DNA of 64,000 nt, taken from the NCBI RefSeq assembly GCF_027409185.1, contig NC_084465.1:32529864-32593863 (forward strand), given 5' to 3'. The notes below the pieces were generated by a model, which was given only the letters and a program-made list of their open reading frames with translations, was not told the origin of the DNA and did no database searches. Of the stretch, positions 52,210-63,620 are shown one piece after another. The position numbers and the translations under genes are program-made. Within the stretch, counting starts at the first letter, position 1. Each line of letters begins with the position of its first letter. This DNA comes from Cynocephalus volans. Its lineage: Eukaryota; Chordata; Mammalia; Dermoptera; Cynocephalidae.

Positions 52210-52279
52210 TACTTCAAAAAGTTTATGGAAAGATTTGTACTATCTTTCAATTCTATTTTTCCATGAACTTTTTGATGTA
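52210..52279. mobile_element. Mariner-type MITE of about 70 bp
   Basis: Near-perfect terminal inverted repeats of about 25 bp (cttcaaaaagtttatggaa against the complement of ttccatgaactttttgatg) fill almost the whole element. TA dinucleotides lie at 52210-52211 and 52278-52279, the target duplication of Tc1/mariner elements. It cannot encode anything and would need a transposase supplied elsewhere. Confidence 0.7.
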
Positions 52280-52289
52280 CCTGTGTATA

Positions 52290-52440
52290 ACAGCTGTGTT
52301 TGGCAGAATAATGCTCTACCCACACTGCCCTAAAGAGGTCACCATCCTAATCCCCAGAAACTGTGAATATGTAAAGATTACATGGCAAAATTAAGGTCGC
52401 AGATGGAATTAAGATGGCTACTTAGAGGTTAATCCCTTAA
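52290..52440 (+). repeat. Left part of a MaLR-like LTR
   Basis: 'ggcagaataatgctctaccc', 'aggtcaccatcctaatcccc', 'actgtgaatatgtaaagatt', 'acatggcaaaattaagg' match the 5' part of a common MaLR-type repeat. The match stops at about 52440 and resumes at 53935. Confidence 0.6.
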
Positions 52441-53934
52441 AATAGAGAATTTACATTATTTTACTTATTTGGTTTTTTTTTTTTTTGCTTATTTTCCAGG
52501 TTATAATTGAAAACACATAGCATTTGAAACTGAGAGAGAAGGGTACAAATTCAGGCTCAGACATTTAGAAACTGATGAAATCACATTATTTTCCAGCCAT
52601 TCAGGTTCTTCATTTATGGTTTAGATTAATGATTGTTGGGAAAGGCAATCTCATGTGTGCCACCTTTCCATTCCCAATTGGCTGCATAAGAATGGACTTT
52701 GGGCTTGGAACAATTCCCTATCAGGAGACAGAGTCCAGAGGGCCTGGGCTGGGTTTGTCACTCGCCTTTTGTGGGAATGTCTTTCTGTGTGGCAACCTCA
52801 ATGCATGCTCTTTTGTTCTGCTTAAGTGTGTGTGCCACATGGCACCTGGTCACCCCTGACCGCTGTATCTGTCCTCCATGGGAGGGTACAGGGTCCTTCT
52901 AGTGCGGCAAGAGGGGATGTGCATAGCCAATTGTCTTCTCTTTGTAAGTAAAGTGTTGCTCTGTCCATTGCTTGACTTTTTGTATTTTGCATGACTCTGA
53001 TAGCAAGGTGCAATGGGCAGAAGTGTTTGGACTTCTATTCCTGGTAATTGGCATTGGTAGTGAGCATTTTTGCTATCCTCGTGTAGTGGGAGTCCTCCTC
53101 TGGGATTGGCAATTAGTGCTGAGAGTTCTGCTCTTCTGGGACTGATAACCAACTGCACAGCATCCTGCTCTTGTGTCTTTTGTTATGCTTCCTCTTGGAC
53201 ATTTCTTCTTATTTCTTCCTCTTTTTACAAAAGCATTGATTTATCTGTTTATTTGGCATGCTAAACTCAAATGAGTGATAGATTATCTTCTGTTTTGGGG
53301 TATTTGTTTAATTTAAACTTTGCCCAGAGAGTATCCATGACAGATTTGCTGACTAATCTTTTCTTGGGATACAGTTATTCATCCTCCCTTTTCTCTTCTT
53401 TTTTCTGTTCCTCTTCCAGTTTCTTTTCCACTTCTTCTTTACCTCTCCATTTCTATTTTCCCTTCCCTTCATCTTCACTATGACTTCTATTAGATTGCTC
53501 TTGATTTTGATCCCAAGACATAGCTGGTTGTTTCTGTATAACTAGATCTGAATGCTGAGTAGCATCTGAGTTATTTGGGAAGTCTTTTTCACCTGTCTTT
53601 GTGTCCTGGAGATGTTTCAGGTGGCCCATATATTATGCATCTTGAGCTAAAAATTGTAGTATTGGACTCATAGTCTTTCCAGCCCTTGCTGATATAGGTC
53701 CATGGTTGATTTGCTTTGGGTGTTCTCTCCTAGAAGATTGAATTCCAAACTTGAACTTCATTGCTTTGGGTTTTTCTTTCTTTCTTTCTTTCTTTCTTTT
53801 TTTTTTTTTAATTATCAGGGGCTTTAGAAATGTCAGAAGCTCTCTCCAAGTCGAAAAACTTTCTTCTCATGGCCTCTAGGACACTATCCATTTCTGAGCT
53901 TCCTTCTATGCCAATGATTGGAAATTTATTTTAG
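52441..53934. mobile_element. Unidentified 1.5-kb insert splitting the MaLR-like LTR
   Basis: This block separates two halves of one LTR, so it arrived later. The part near 52630-53020 looks LTR-like, starting tgttgggaaagg and running into 'aagtaaagtgttgctctg', and may be followed by a retroviral leader. A pyrimidine-rich stretch with (TTTC)n and a T run closes it at 53766-53811. No open frame exceeds about 100 codons. No clear target duplication was found. Confidence 0.45.
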
Positions 53935-54285
53935 ATTATCCAGGTGAGATCATTGTAAATGCAAGTGATCTTAAAAGTGGAAAAATGAGGCAGAAGAGGC
54001 CAGAGTGATGCTCTTTGAGAGACACCAGACCTGCTGCCACTAGCTTTGAAGATGAAGGAATGGGACTAAAAGCCAAAGAATGTGGGTGGCCTCTAGAAGC
54101 TGGAAAAGGTGAGGAAACAAATTCTCCCCTAGTGCCTGCCCGAGAATGGAACATAATCCTGCTGACACCTTGATATTAGCCCAGTGAGACGTATGTTGGA
54201 CTTCTAACCTACACAAGTGTAGGACAACTTATTTGCATTAAACCACTAAGCCACAGAAAACTAAGAATTAGATTTTCCATTCAAG
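53935..54285 (+). repeat. Right part of the MaLR-like LTR
   Basis: Continues the element from 52440: 'ccaggtgagatcattgtaaatg', 'gtggcctctagaagctggaa', 'gacaccttgatattagccc', 'ttaaaccactaagccac'. The order is exactly that expected after the left part. Confidence 0.7.
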
Positions 54286-54424
54286 TGAATATTCTAGATG
54301 ATTAAAGTATAATATTTGGACTGACCAGTTTTGACCTTTTAGATGGAAACCTCTTATAAATATATTTTGCACTTCTTTACCACATCAAACAGGACATGCT
54401 GATTGCAGTTTGTCTTTCTTAATT

Positions 54425-55605
54425 CCTTTTTTTTAAATAAAAAATATAAACTTTATTTCTCAACATAAACTCTATCAAGTTCAAGACACTTTTGTAAGTG
54501 TTGATATCAGACATTTCATCAATCCGTAAAGAACTGAGGGTCCTAGGAATTTAACCAAGCCAGTACAGTTTTCTTTTACATTTTACAACTGAAGAAAAAT
54601 GGGTGCCCTTTAAAGACTTTATAAGATTAGGAAACAGAAAGAAGTCAGAATGAGCCAAATCAGTACTGTAGGGTGGATCCCTAATGATTTCCCTTAGAAA
54701 ATCTTGCAAAATTACCCTTGTTTGATGAGAGGAACAGGAAGGAGCATTGTCATGGAGAAGAGGGACTTTCTGATGAAGCTTTCACAGGTGTTTTTCTGCT
54801 AAAGCTTTGCCTAACTTTCTCAAAACACTCTCATAATAAGCAAATGTTATCATTCTTTAACCCTCCAGAAAGTCAACAAACAAAATGTCTTGAGCATTCC
54901 AAAAACCTGCTGTCATGACCTTTCCTCTGGATTGGTCTACTCTTGCTTGGACAGGACGACTTCTACCTCTTGGTAGTCATGGCTTTGATTGTGCTTTGCC
55001 TTCAGAACTGTACTGGTAAAGCCACATTTTATCTCCTGTTACAATTCTATGAAGAGATGCTTCAGAATTTTGATCCCACTTGTTGAAAGCTGTGCTCTTG
55101 TCTGCAACAGATCTGGGTGCAACAGAAAGTTTACTCAACTGTAATTTTTCAGCCAGAATTGTTTAAGCTGAACCAGTTGTGATCTTATGGTGTTGGCAAT
55201 TGTTTCTGCTGTAAATCATCAGTCCTCTTCACTTCGGGCATGAACAAGACTAATGTTTTCCTTGCAAATTAAATTGATGTGAATGGTCTGCTGTGGCTTC
55301 ATCTTTAACATTGTCTCATTCCTTCTTAAAATGAGCTATTTATTTGCAAACTGGTGATTTCTTTTGGGCATTGTCCCTGTAAACTTGTAAAGCATCAATA
55401 ATGTCATCAGTCTTCCGCCCATGCTTTGAAAATAAATTTGATGATTGTTCTTACTTCAATTTTAGTGGAGTTCATGTTGCTCTGATAGAGGCTCTTTTCA
55501 AACTGATGGCTTATCCTTTTCAGTGTCTCAAACGAGATTCTGTTCAGATATGTTATAACAAATTAATATGAGCTTATTTGGGTGCAAAAAGATTTTGAAA
55601 TTCAT
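54425..55605 (-). pseudogene. Mariner-family transposon with dead transposase gene
   Basis: Read on the minus strand, a start region near 55472 is followed by recognisable mariner transposase blocks in order but in shifting frames. They include SRPIQRKG, a PYSTDLAHSDFFLF-type block (the HSD stands where the catalytic DD34D box is usually PDLAPSD) and a C-terminal CLELDRVYVEK. Stop codons occur throughout, so no protein is made. Transposase cuts and pastes DNA at TA sites. The outer ends are A/T-rich and the inverted repeats are not clear. Its right end lies within about 50 bp of the 3' tail of the L1 at 55650. Confidence 0.8.
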
Positions 55606-55649
55606 GCATAGCTTCTTTTTTCTTTCTTTTTCAAATTTCTTTCTTTTTT

Positions 55650-58350
55650 GCATAGTACTTCTTTATGGTTATGAATATTCATGAGATACAAGCTGATTGT
55701 CATCCCTCGAGACCAAGATGTGATGGCCAGATCCATACTGGCAGCATGCCCATTACCACAAATTGCAATTATACCTATGTCTCCCACCCAATTATCCCCA
55801 ACCTCTCTCCCCATCCCCTTTTTCCCCACTCTGCTTTGTATCCCTAGGTATGCTCTCTCCCTCTGCAAGTCCAACACACCACTGTGGTCTTTTTTTCCTT
55901 CTTTCTTTCTCTCTCAGCTCCCACAAATGAGTGAGTACATGAGGTATTTATCCCTCTGTGCTTTGCTTATTTCATTCAACATAAGTTTCTCTAAGCTCAT
56001 CCATGTTGTTGCAAATGGGAGTATTTCATTCTTTTTTATGGCAGAGTAGTATTCCATGGAGTATATATACAACAGTTTCCTTATCCAGTTGTCCATTGAT
56101 GGACATTTAGGTTGGTTCTATATCTTGGCTAATGTAAACAGAGCTGCAATGAACATGGGAATGCAGATATCTCTTTGACATGATGATTTCCATTCCTTTG
56201 GGTATACACCCATAAGTGGGATTGCTGGATCATGTGGAAGATCAGTCTGTAGTTGTTTGAGAAAGCTCCATACTGTTTTGAATAGTGGTTGTACTAATTT
56301 ACAGTCCCACCACCAGTGTAGGAGAATTCTGTTCTCTCCACACCCTCGTCAGCATTTGTTATTCTCCATCTTTTATTATAGCCAGTCTAACTGGGGTGAG
56401 GTGATATCTCAATGTGGTTTTAATTTGTATTTCCCTGATGACTAGTGATGTTGAGCATTTTTTCATGTACCTGTTGGCCATTCGTATGTCTTCTTTTGAA
56501 AAATGTCTACTCAGCTCCTTTGCCCATTTTTTAATTAGGTTATTTGGTTTTTTACTGTGTAATTGCTTGAGTTCCTTGTATATTATGGATATTAATCCCT
56601 TGTTGGATGCATAGATGCATAGTTCTCTTTAAGCGTTTGATAGAATTCAGCTGTAAAGCCATCTGGACCTGGACTTTTCTTGGTTGTAAGATTGCTGATT
56701 ATCACTTTAATCTCATTGCTTGTTATTGGTCTGTTCAGGTTTTCTAGTTCTTCTTGATTCAGTCTTGGTAGTTTGTGTGTGTCCAGAAACTTATCCAGAT
56801 CATCCAGGTTTTCATATTTGCTGTCATACAGTTGTTTATAATAATGTCTAATAATTCTTCATATTTCTGTGGTATCAGTTGTAATGTGTCCCTTTTCATT
56901 TCTGATTTTTGTTATTTCTGTTTTCTCTCTTCTTTTTGTTTTTCTTTTTTTTCATTAACCTAGCTAATGATTTGTCTATTTTATTTATCTTCTCAAAAAA
57001 CCAACTTTTTGTTGATCTTTTCTATTGTTTTTTGGGGTCCCTATTTCATTTAGTTCTGCTCTGACCTTAATTATTTCTTTCTGTCTACTACCTTTAGGAT
57101 TGGATTGTTGTTGTTCTTCTAGTTCTTTGAGGTGTAGTGTTAGGTCATTTATTTGAAGTCTTTCCATTCTTTTGATATAAGCATTTATTGCAATAAATTG
57201 GCTCTTAGTATTGCTTTTGCAGTATCCCACAGGTTTTGGTATGATGTGTGTTTATTTTCATTAGTTTCAAGAAATTTTTTGATTTCCTGTTTAATTTCTT
57301 CTTGGACCTGTAGGTTGTTCAGGAGCCTATTGTTTAGTTTCCATGTATTTATATAGTTTCCAGAGTTTTGCTTGTTATTAATTTCCAGTTTTAGTCCATT
57401 GTGGTCTGAAAAGATACTTGGAATGATTTCAGTTTTTTAAAATTTGCTGATACTAGATTTGTGACCTAATATGTGGTCTATACTGGAGAATGTTCCATGT
57501 GTTCATGAGAGAAAAGTATATTCTTTAGTTGTTGGGTGAAATGTTCTGTACATATCTGCCAGGTCCAGTTGGTCTAATGTGTAGTTTAAATCCTGTGTGT
57601 CTTTGTTGATTTGTTGCCTGGAAGATCTGTCCCATACTGAGAGAGGGGTGTTCAGGTCACCCACTATTAATGTATTAGGGCCTATTTCTTTTTTTAGGTG
57701 TAAGAGCATTTGCTTTATATATCTGGGTACTCCAGTATTAGGTGTATATATGTTTATAATTGTTATGTCTTCTAGCTGGATAGATCCTTTTATCATTATA
57801 TAGTGGCCTTCTTTGTCTCTTTTTATGTTTTTTGGTTTAAAGTCTATTTTGTCTGATATAAGAATAGCTACTCTTGCTTGTTTTTGGTTTCCATTTGCAT
57901 GGTATATCTTTTTCTATCCCTTCACTTTTTGTCTATGTATATCTCTATACGTGAGATGGGTCTCTTGAAGACAGCATATACTTGGGTCTAGTTTTTAATC
58001 CAATCAGTCAGTCTGTGTCTTTTGAATGGGGAGTTTAATCCATTCACATATATGGTAATTATTGACAGGTATTGTTTAATTCCTGTCATTTAATTGTTTT
58101 TGTTTAGATGTTTTAAATATCTTTTGATCATTACTTCCCCTTTTATTTCTCTCTTTCAATGTTAGTTAGAAATTTGAGGTCTCATGATTTAGCTTCTTTC
58201 TCTTTGTCACTGGCATTTTTGTTTTGACGGTGGGTTTTGCTCTTTCTTGTTTATTCATGATAGTGATCATCATTATTCATTATTCATTATCAGATTCCAG
58301 ATGAAGGACTCCCTTGATAATTTCTTGAAGGGCTAGTCGTGTGGTGCTGA
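55650..58350 (-). pseudogene. L1 ORF2 remnant with 1.64-kb deletion
   Basis: The endonuclease part is best preserved at 57503-57796 (-), with the YTPNTGVPRYIKQ block and DRSSRQQINKDTQD. The reverse transcriptase core is removed by the deletion near 56620, and only its N-terminal flank and the distal C-terminal text remain. It cannot support transposition. Confidence 0.8.
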
Positions 58351-58394
58351 GCTCCCACAATTTTTGTTTGTCTGGGAAATTCACTATTTCTCCT

Positions 58395-59130
58395 TCATTT
58401 CTGAAGGAGAGCCTTGCTGGGTAAAGAATTTTTGGCTGGCAATATTTTTTCTTTTAGTACTTTGAATGTATCATTCCACTTTCTTCTGGCCTGTAGGGTT
58501 TCAGCTGAGAAGTCTGCTGTTAGTTTGATCGCAGTTCCCTTATAGGTGACTTGGCACTTTTCTCTTGCTGCTTTTAGAATTCTCTCTTTGTCTTTGAGCT
58601 TTGCAAATCTGACTATAATGTGTCCTGGAGAGGATATTTTTGGATTGAATCTGTTTGGGGACCTTTGAGCTTCCTGGATCTGAAAGTCTGCATCTCTCCC
58701 TACCTCTGGGAAGTTTCCTGTTACTATTTCCTTGCGTAGGTTTTCAATACCTATTCCTTTCTCCTCCCTTTCTGGAATACCCACAATTTGGATGGTAGAG
58801 CACTTGAGGTTATCTGCTATCTCTCTTAGATTTTCTTCATTATTTTTAATTCTTTTTTCCCTTTTTTTTTTTGTCTGCCTTGGTTTTTTTGAAAAGAGCA
58901 TCTTTCAGATCTGAAATTCTTTCTTCTGCTTGCTCTAGCCTACTGCGCAAGCTCTCTGTTGTCTCTTTTATTTCACTGAGTGAATCTTTCATTTCTAGGA
59001 GTTCTGCTACATTCTTTTTTAAGGTATTAATCTCCTTGTAAATTTCCTCCTGCATATTCTGGATATTTTTTCTTGTTTCACTGTGTTCTCTAAAGTCTTC
59101 TTTTATCTCTTCGAGTTTTCTTAAGATCAT
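58395..59130 (-). pseudogene. L1 ORF1, nearly complete but frameshifted
   Basis: Two overlapping frames, 58846-59130 (coiled-coil N-terminal part, Lys/Glu-rich) and 58395-58901 (RNA-recognition and C-terminal domains with EAQRSPNRFNPK and TLQARRKW), together give an almost full ORF1. They are joined by a shift at the homopolymer run 58862-58872 (T on the plus strand). A second change shortens the C-terminus near 58395. This is the best-preserved LINE protein in the window. Confidence 0.85.
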
Positions 59131-59660
59131 TCCTCAGAATTCCTTTTCAAACATTTCAAGGATTCCCTGTTCTATGAGGTCTGAAATTTGAGCATTATCA
59201 TATTCCTTTGGTGGTGTCATATCTTCTTGTTTGTTTGTAGTTCCAATATTTTTTCATTGATGTTTGGTCATCTGGTAGAGAACTTGCTTCTTCTATTACT
59301 CTGGGGTTGGCTATGAGGATAAAGATTTCTTCCTCTATTTACAGGCCCTACAGGTGACTGTCCTTATATGAATGTAGTCGAGTGAGCAGCAGGTTGCTGG
59401 CAGAATGGCCCTGGCTGCTACTGTGGTGTTGAACTGTCCTTGCGGTGACAGTAGGCATGAAAATGGCTATATTACACCACATTGGCTCCTGTTCCAGAAT
59501 CCATGGCCTTAGACTGAGCCCCCAGTACCATGTGGGTCTTGGCTCACCTCGCCTGCTGGGCCTGTGGGTGGTTCCCTCCGGGGCCTAAGACTGAGCCCTG
59601 GTGCCACCCAGGTCTCCACTCACTCACCATATTGGCTTCTGCAGCTGCCAGCTTTCTTAA

Positions 59661-61664
59661 TTCTGGAACATAGTTATGAACAAAAAGGCTTGGGGTTGTA
59701 ATAATACAGATGAGTTCTTGATGTAGGAAGGACTGTTGTCCATTATTCCCAATGAGCTCAGTCCATGTTTTTGAGTTCTTGAGTCTTTTTCCTCCTCCTT
59801 ATTTCTTTCTGCTGTTTTTAAGTTTTTACCAGTCGTCTCTTAATGCTGCTTATAATCTGTTTATTACCAAACTTGCTAAAAAGTGGATTTAAAATTACAT
59901 TTAATTGAATTCAGAAAATATATTCTGAGTGTCTTCTATATTTAAAAAAAGGCTTGACTATTCAGAGGACAGGACACGATATGAATGCAACACTTGTTAG
60001 TATTTAATTACATATTTAATATTCACTGAATTATGTGAGATAGACGGGAGACTAATAAATGCATAATTTCCATGGGCTCATCTTTGTATCTGACCTAAAA
60101 GAGGAAATACTGTATTTTAAATCAGTTGGTTTGAGGTGAGGGCTGGTGAGTGGTTCTCTCCTTTAGTCATAAGGTACATGGATTTTATGACCAGTATTAT
60201 TCTACCTTTTCAACAATTTTTAATATTAAAGATTTTTCAGATGGGCTTTATGAAGTAGAAGTCACAAAAAAATCTATCAGAATAAAAGAGTCATATTCTA
60301 GTTCAATCTTACTTTACTCAAGTCCTCGTTTTCTAAGTTTATACATTCAGTGGTTCTGTGTAGCTCATTTGCACATGGCATCCATGTTTGACAATGTCAT
60401 GCTTAATTCTTTTGAAGGCCAGGCAGAGTGCATCCTGAACCTTAACTTGTCATCTTGCAAAAACAAATCTTTGGTAGCAGGTTGCTGGTGAGTGGGGAAA
60501 TTAGATAAGAAAACATGGGCAGAGTACCCTGGATCTTGACCACTAGAGAAAAGAGAACACATCTAACAGTGTCCTCTGCCAAAGGCAATGTCTTTCCACA
60601 TAATTATTGGATCATCCTTCCTTTCATCAGTGTTTTAAGTTGTGTCCATGGCAAATGTAGGATGAGTCTGTCTTTTTTGAATTGATGGCACTAACCTAGA
60701 AACATTACCCAATGTTACTAGTAACACAGAAGTTCCACCAAGAATACAACCTAGACTTTGAAGATGTAGAAAAACCCCTTGTACAGACAAGTAATTTTCA
60801 AACTGTCATAGCATAGGTAAACATATTATAGAGACGTGGAGCTGTCTAATCTTAGCAATATTTGAATTGAAACTGATCACCTGACCTTAGTGTTAGAAGA
60901 TTAAAATTGGACTCCCAGAAAAATTGGTGGAAGCCCAATCCCCTTGTTACCCAGTCTCTCAAAATGTCCTTTTTCCTAGTGCTCTGAGTACCAGCCTCTC
61001 ACTATGGAGTTACCACTCAGGCAGGCCAGACTGAGGTACATCCCTGCCTGTTCTAGGTTCAGCTGTGTATACCTGTAATCCATAAATTTTCCAGAAAAAC
61101 TTGAAAAGCTGATAGAAAGGTTTATACATGAATCTTGACTTGTAGAAAATCAAATGTTTGATTGAACTTATCCTGGGCTTAAAGATTTGAATAGTGTAAT
61201 GTCAAGCTTAAGAAAATCTAGAAAACAGATATAAAACACCATTCATTTAAGCAAAATATACTTTATATGTTGAATTTCAGCTTGAGAGTTTTTAATTGTT
61301 TGAATGAGGAAAGGATGCAGATATTGAGGATAGCTCTTTTTTTTCACCTCTAGCAATGATAATAATAGTGGTCATAAAAAAGAAAACTTGGACGTTCCGT
61401 CTAAATCTCTTCCAAGTAAGCTTATATTGATTTTTTAAACATAAACTGTAATCAAATCTTTTGTCCTATAGCAGTACTCTTCAGCAAATCGACATTCACA
61501 GAGAGAGAGTGCTTTGCTGTGCTCTGAGAATTTTAACTAATCAATTGAGTCAGTAAAGAGTGAAGTAAGACAGTGTACATGTGAAAAATAACAAACAATG
61601 GCCAGAAGGTAATGCAAACACTGAGCACCTGTTGACTGAGTGGTTTCTAAGCCTCTTGACCAGA
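59661..61664. other. Unassigned sequence
   Basis: The first 200 bp may still belong to the L1 5' end. The 113-codon frame at 60150-60491 has no recognisable domain and is opposed by a minus-strand frame. Confidence 0.4.
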
Positions 61665-61815
61665 AGAGCTCAACTTTGGCTTCACATCAGAATCAGATGG
61701 AAAACTTTGAAATGTGCTGAGTCCTAGGCCATACCCCAGATTGATTAAAGCAAAGTCTCTGAAGGAGGGATGCAAGAATCATTATTTTTGAGCCTCTCCA
61801 AGGGATCCCCAACTG
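61665..61815 (+). mobile_element. MER5A-like hAT-Charlie remnant
   Basis: 'ctcaactttggcttcacatcagaatcagatgg' followed by 'cctaggccataccccagattg' and 'aagaatcattatttttgagc' follows MER5A order. Confidence 0.7.
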
Positions 61816-62330
61816 CAGCCAAGATTGAACATGTGCTGCGTGACCAATGATTTTGTACCTTCAGGCACATCAGGGTTCTTAGGTGTTTTCCTCCTAATGT
61901 GTGTGCATCTTAGAGAACCGGAAGTTAGAACTCTCTCCATGAGAAGGTCATTCTGTAAAGGGCACAAGGATGTTGGCTCCATTCTCTGCTCACTGTCAGT
62001 AAGCAGGTGTGTACCATGTGATTGCTTTGAAGAACTGAACAAAAACAACTCATCACCACCTGAGCAAAGCTGTTTTTCCTATAGGTCAGACTTACGCAGT
62101 TATTATATTGTGTTTCTTAACTAAAAAGAAGGCAGGAAATTGTCCTTAGAAGGACAATGAAAGAGGAAGCTTAGTAATTACCTACCTGTCCCACCAGGTG
62201 CCAAGACACCTATGAATCACAGTAAGCGGGTCAATAAACACCAACCACTCAGAAACTTGGCTTCCATACAAAACCCAGGCTTCTGTAAACCAGTAATCAT
62301 GGGACAACAGGGGATGCTGGGATTGTTTCT
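61816..62330. other. Unassigned sequence
   Basis: Two opposing frames of 88-99 codons cover the same bases (61782-62124); neither is recognisable. Confidence 0.4.
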
Positions 62331-62334
62331 AAAC

Positions 62335-62374
62335 GGGGGTGGGGGGATGGAGATTGGTGGGGGGATCCAATCCT
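62335..62374 (+). other. G-rich tract
   Basis: Runs of 5, 6 and 6 G within about 30 bases could form a G-quadruplex on the plus strand. Not a gene feature by itself. Confidence 0.5.
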
Positions 62375-62397
62375 AATAGGAAGACACCTTCCCCCCA

Positions 62398-62458
62398 ACA
62401 TACATACACACACACATACACATTCTTTCTCTCTCTGTCTCTCTCTCTCTCTCTGTCC
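62398..62458 (+). repeat. CA/CT microsatellite
   Basis: A short (CA)n with ATAC interruptions passes directly into (CT)n with TGT interruptions. Compound simple repeat. Confidence 0.85.
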
Positions 62459-62519
62459 TGTTTACATCTAAAGAAATTGATATGAATAAGAGATGAAAGT
62501 CTCCTTTAAAAGTATTTGA

Positions 62520-63130
62520 GGATAAGGTCACAACTGAACTCCATTTTTTGTCTTTCTGCAGTAATCCAAATTATGATATGGTAATTGAGTAAGCAAAGAT
62601 TGTATTTTAAAAATGAACAAAGGATTATTACTCCCCCCACCCAATCAGCAATGATTATATCTTTTGGCCTCTGCTCCGTAATCACCCAACACTTTTCAAA
62701 GTTATTATTCAGAGAGCACAGGTTAGCAGAGGGTTTTGTGTGTCTGAAACTGGTAAACATCTGGGAATCCAGGTGCTTGACATTTAAATTCTCTGGCACA
62801 GAAGCATTCCTTCATTATACGAAACTGTCACATTATTATTTTGCCTAATGATACCATCATTATCACATTCACTTGAATGACAAAATGCCAGATTCATGCC
62901 CATCAATTTTCTGCTGTGTGTTTCCAAGTCAAAGAGCTTTTTCTTTTTAAATCTATCAAATTAACATGGTGGGCTCAGGAGCAGAAAATGGATGGCATTT
63001 AAAAATTGTATGGCATCTTAGTCCATCCCTGTAGCTCATGCATTAAATTTAGTATTGCCAAGATTTAGCCATTTAAGCTTGAATTATTCTGAATTTAATT
63101 ATGTGTATCAAGGCAAATATTTAAGTGTGA
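62520..63130. promoter_or_regulatory. Repeat-free AT-rich stretch, possible conserved non-coding element
   Basis: No repeat family is recognisable over 600 bp, which is uncommon in this window. It contains several TAAT/ATTA core motifs of the kind bound by homeodomain factors. The frames at 62506-62848 on both strands are mutual shadows. Only cross-species comparison can tell whether it is conserved. Confidence 0.25.
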
Positions 63131-63424
63131 AAACTTCAATCACAAGAAATGATAAGAAAAAAGTAAACACAATTTAGAGAGAAAGAATATAAAGAAATAT
63201 TCTTATCATACCAAGCTGCTAGTCTATATCATTATAATACCTTTGAATGAATTTAAGAAACACATTTGATTTTCATGTATTTAAAAATGTTTTGTCTGCA
63301 CACATATTAAAGCAAGTATAGTTAGTGGAAATTGCCTGAAAAATAGTTATAAGTGTTGAAAGGTCTTTAATAATTTAACATGATTTGGGGAGACAGTAAA
63401 GAAAGCAATTTAAAAGGCAAGATA

Positions 63425-63620
63425 CTTTAGTTGTTAGGGGCTTGGAATCTAGACTCGAATAACATGAGTTTAAATGTTGGCTCAGCCACTTATACATAAA
63501 CTTGGCAAGGTACTTAACCATTCAAAGATTTACTTCAATCGTATCTAACTCATGTTTGTTGTGAAGATAGAAGTAGACAATGTGTCTGACACATAGTAGG
63601 TTCTCAATACTGGTTAACTA
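63425..63620 (+). repeat. MIR SINE
   Basis: 'gagtttaaatgttggctcagccac' followed by 'ggcaaggtacttaaccattc' and 'gacacatagtaggttctcaatac' is a near full-length MIR in order. Confidence 0.75.

Larger units (their letters stand above)
55650..59660 (-). mobile_element. Second antisense L1, internally deleted
   Basis: It has a T-rich tail at 55615-55655 and 3' UTR text ('gagtacatgaggtatttatc' at 55930-55950). It then reads through ORF2, ORF1 and 5' UTR sequence sharing blocks such as 'ctgctactgtgg' with the L1 at 35844-40771. Compared with that copy, about 1.64 kb of ORF2 is missing at 56614-56624. Its true 5' edge and target duplication were not found. Confidence 0.85.

Noticed and set aside
55681..56049. 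122-codon plus-strand frame
   Set aside because: It is antisense to the L1 3' end, whose wording is clear across it.
58846..59130. Lys/Glu-rich coiled-coil protein on the minus strand
   Set aside because: It is the N-terminal part of L1 ORF1, not a host gene.
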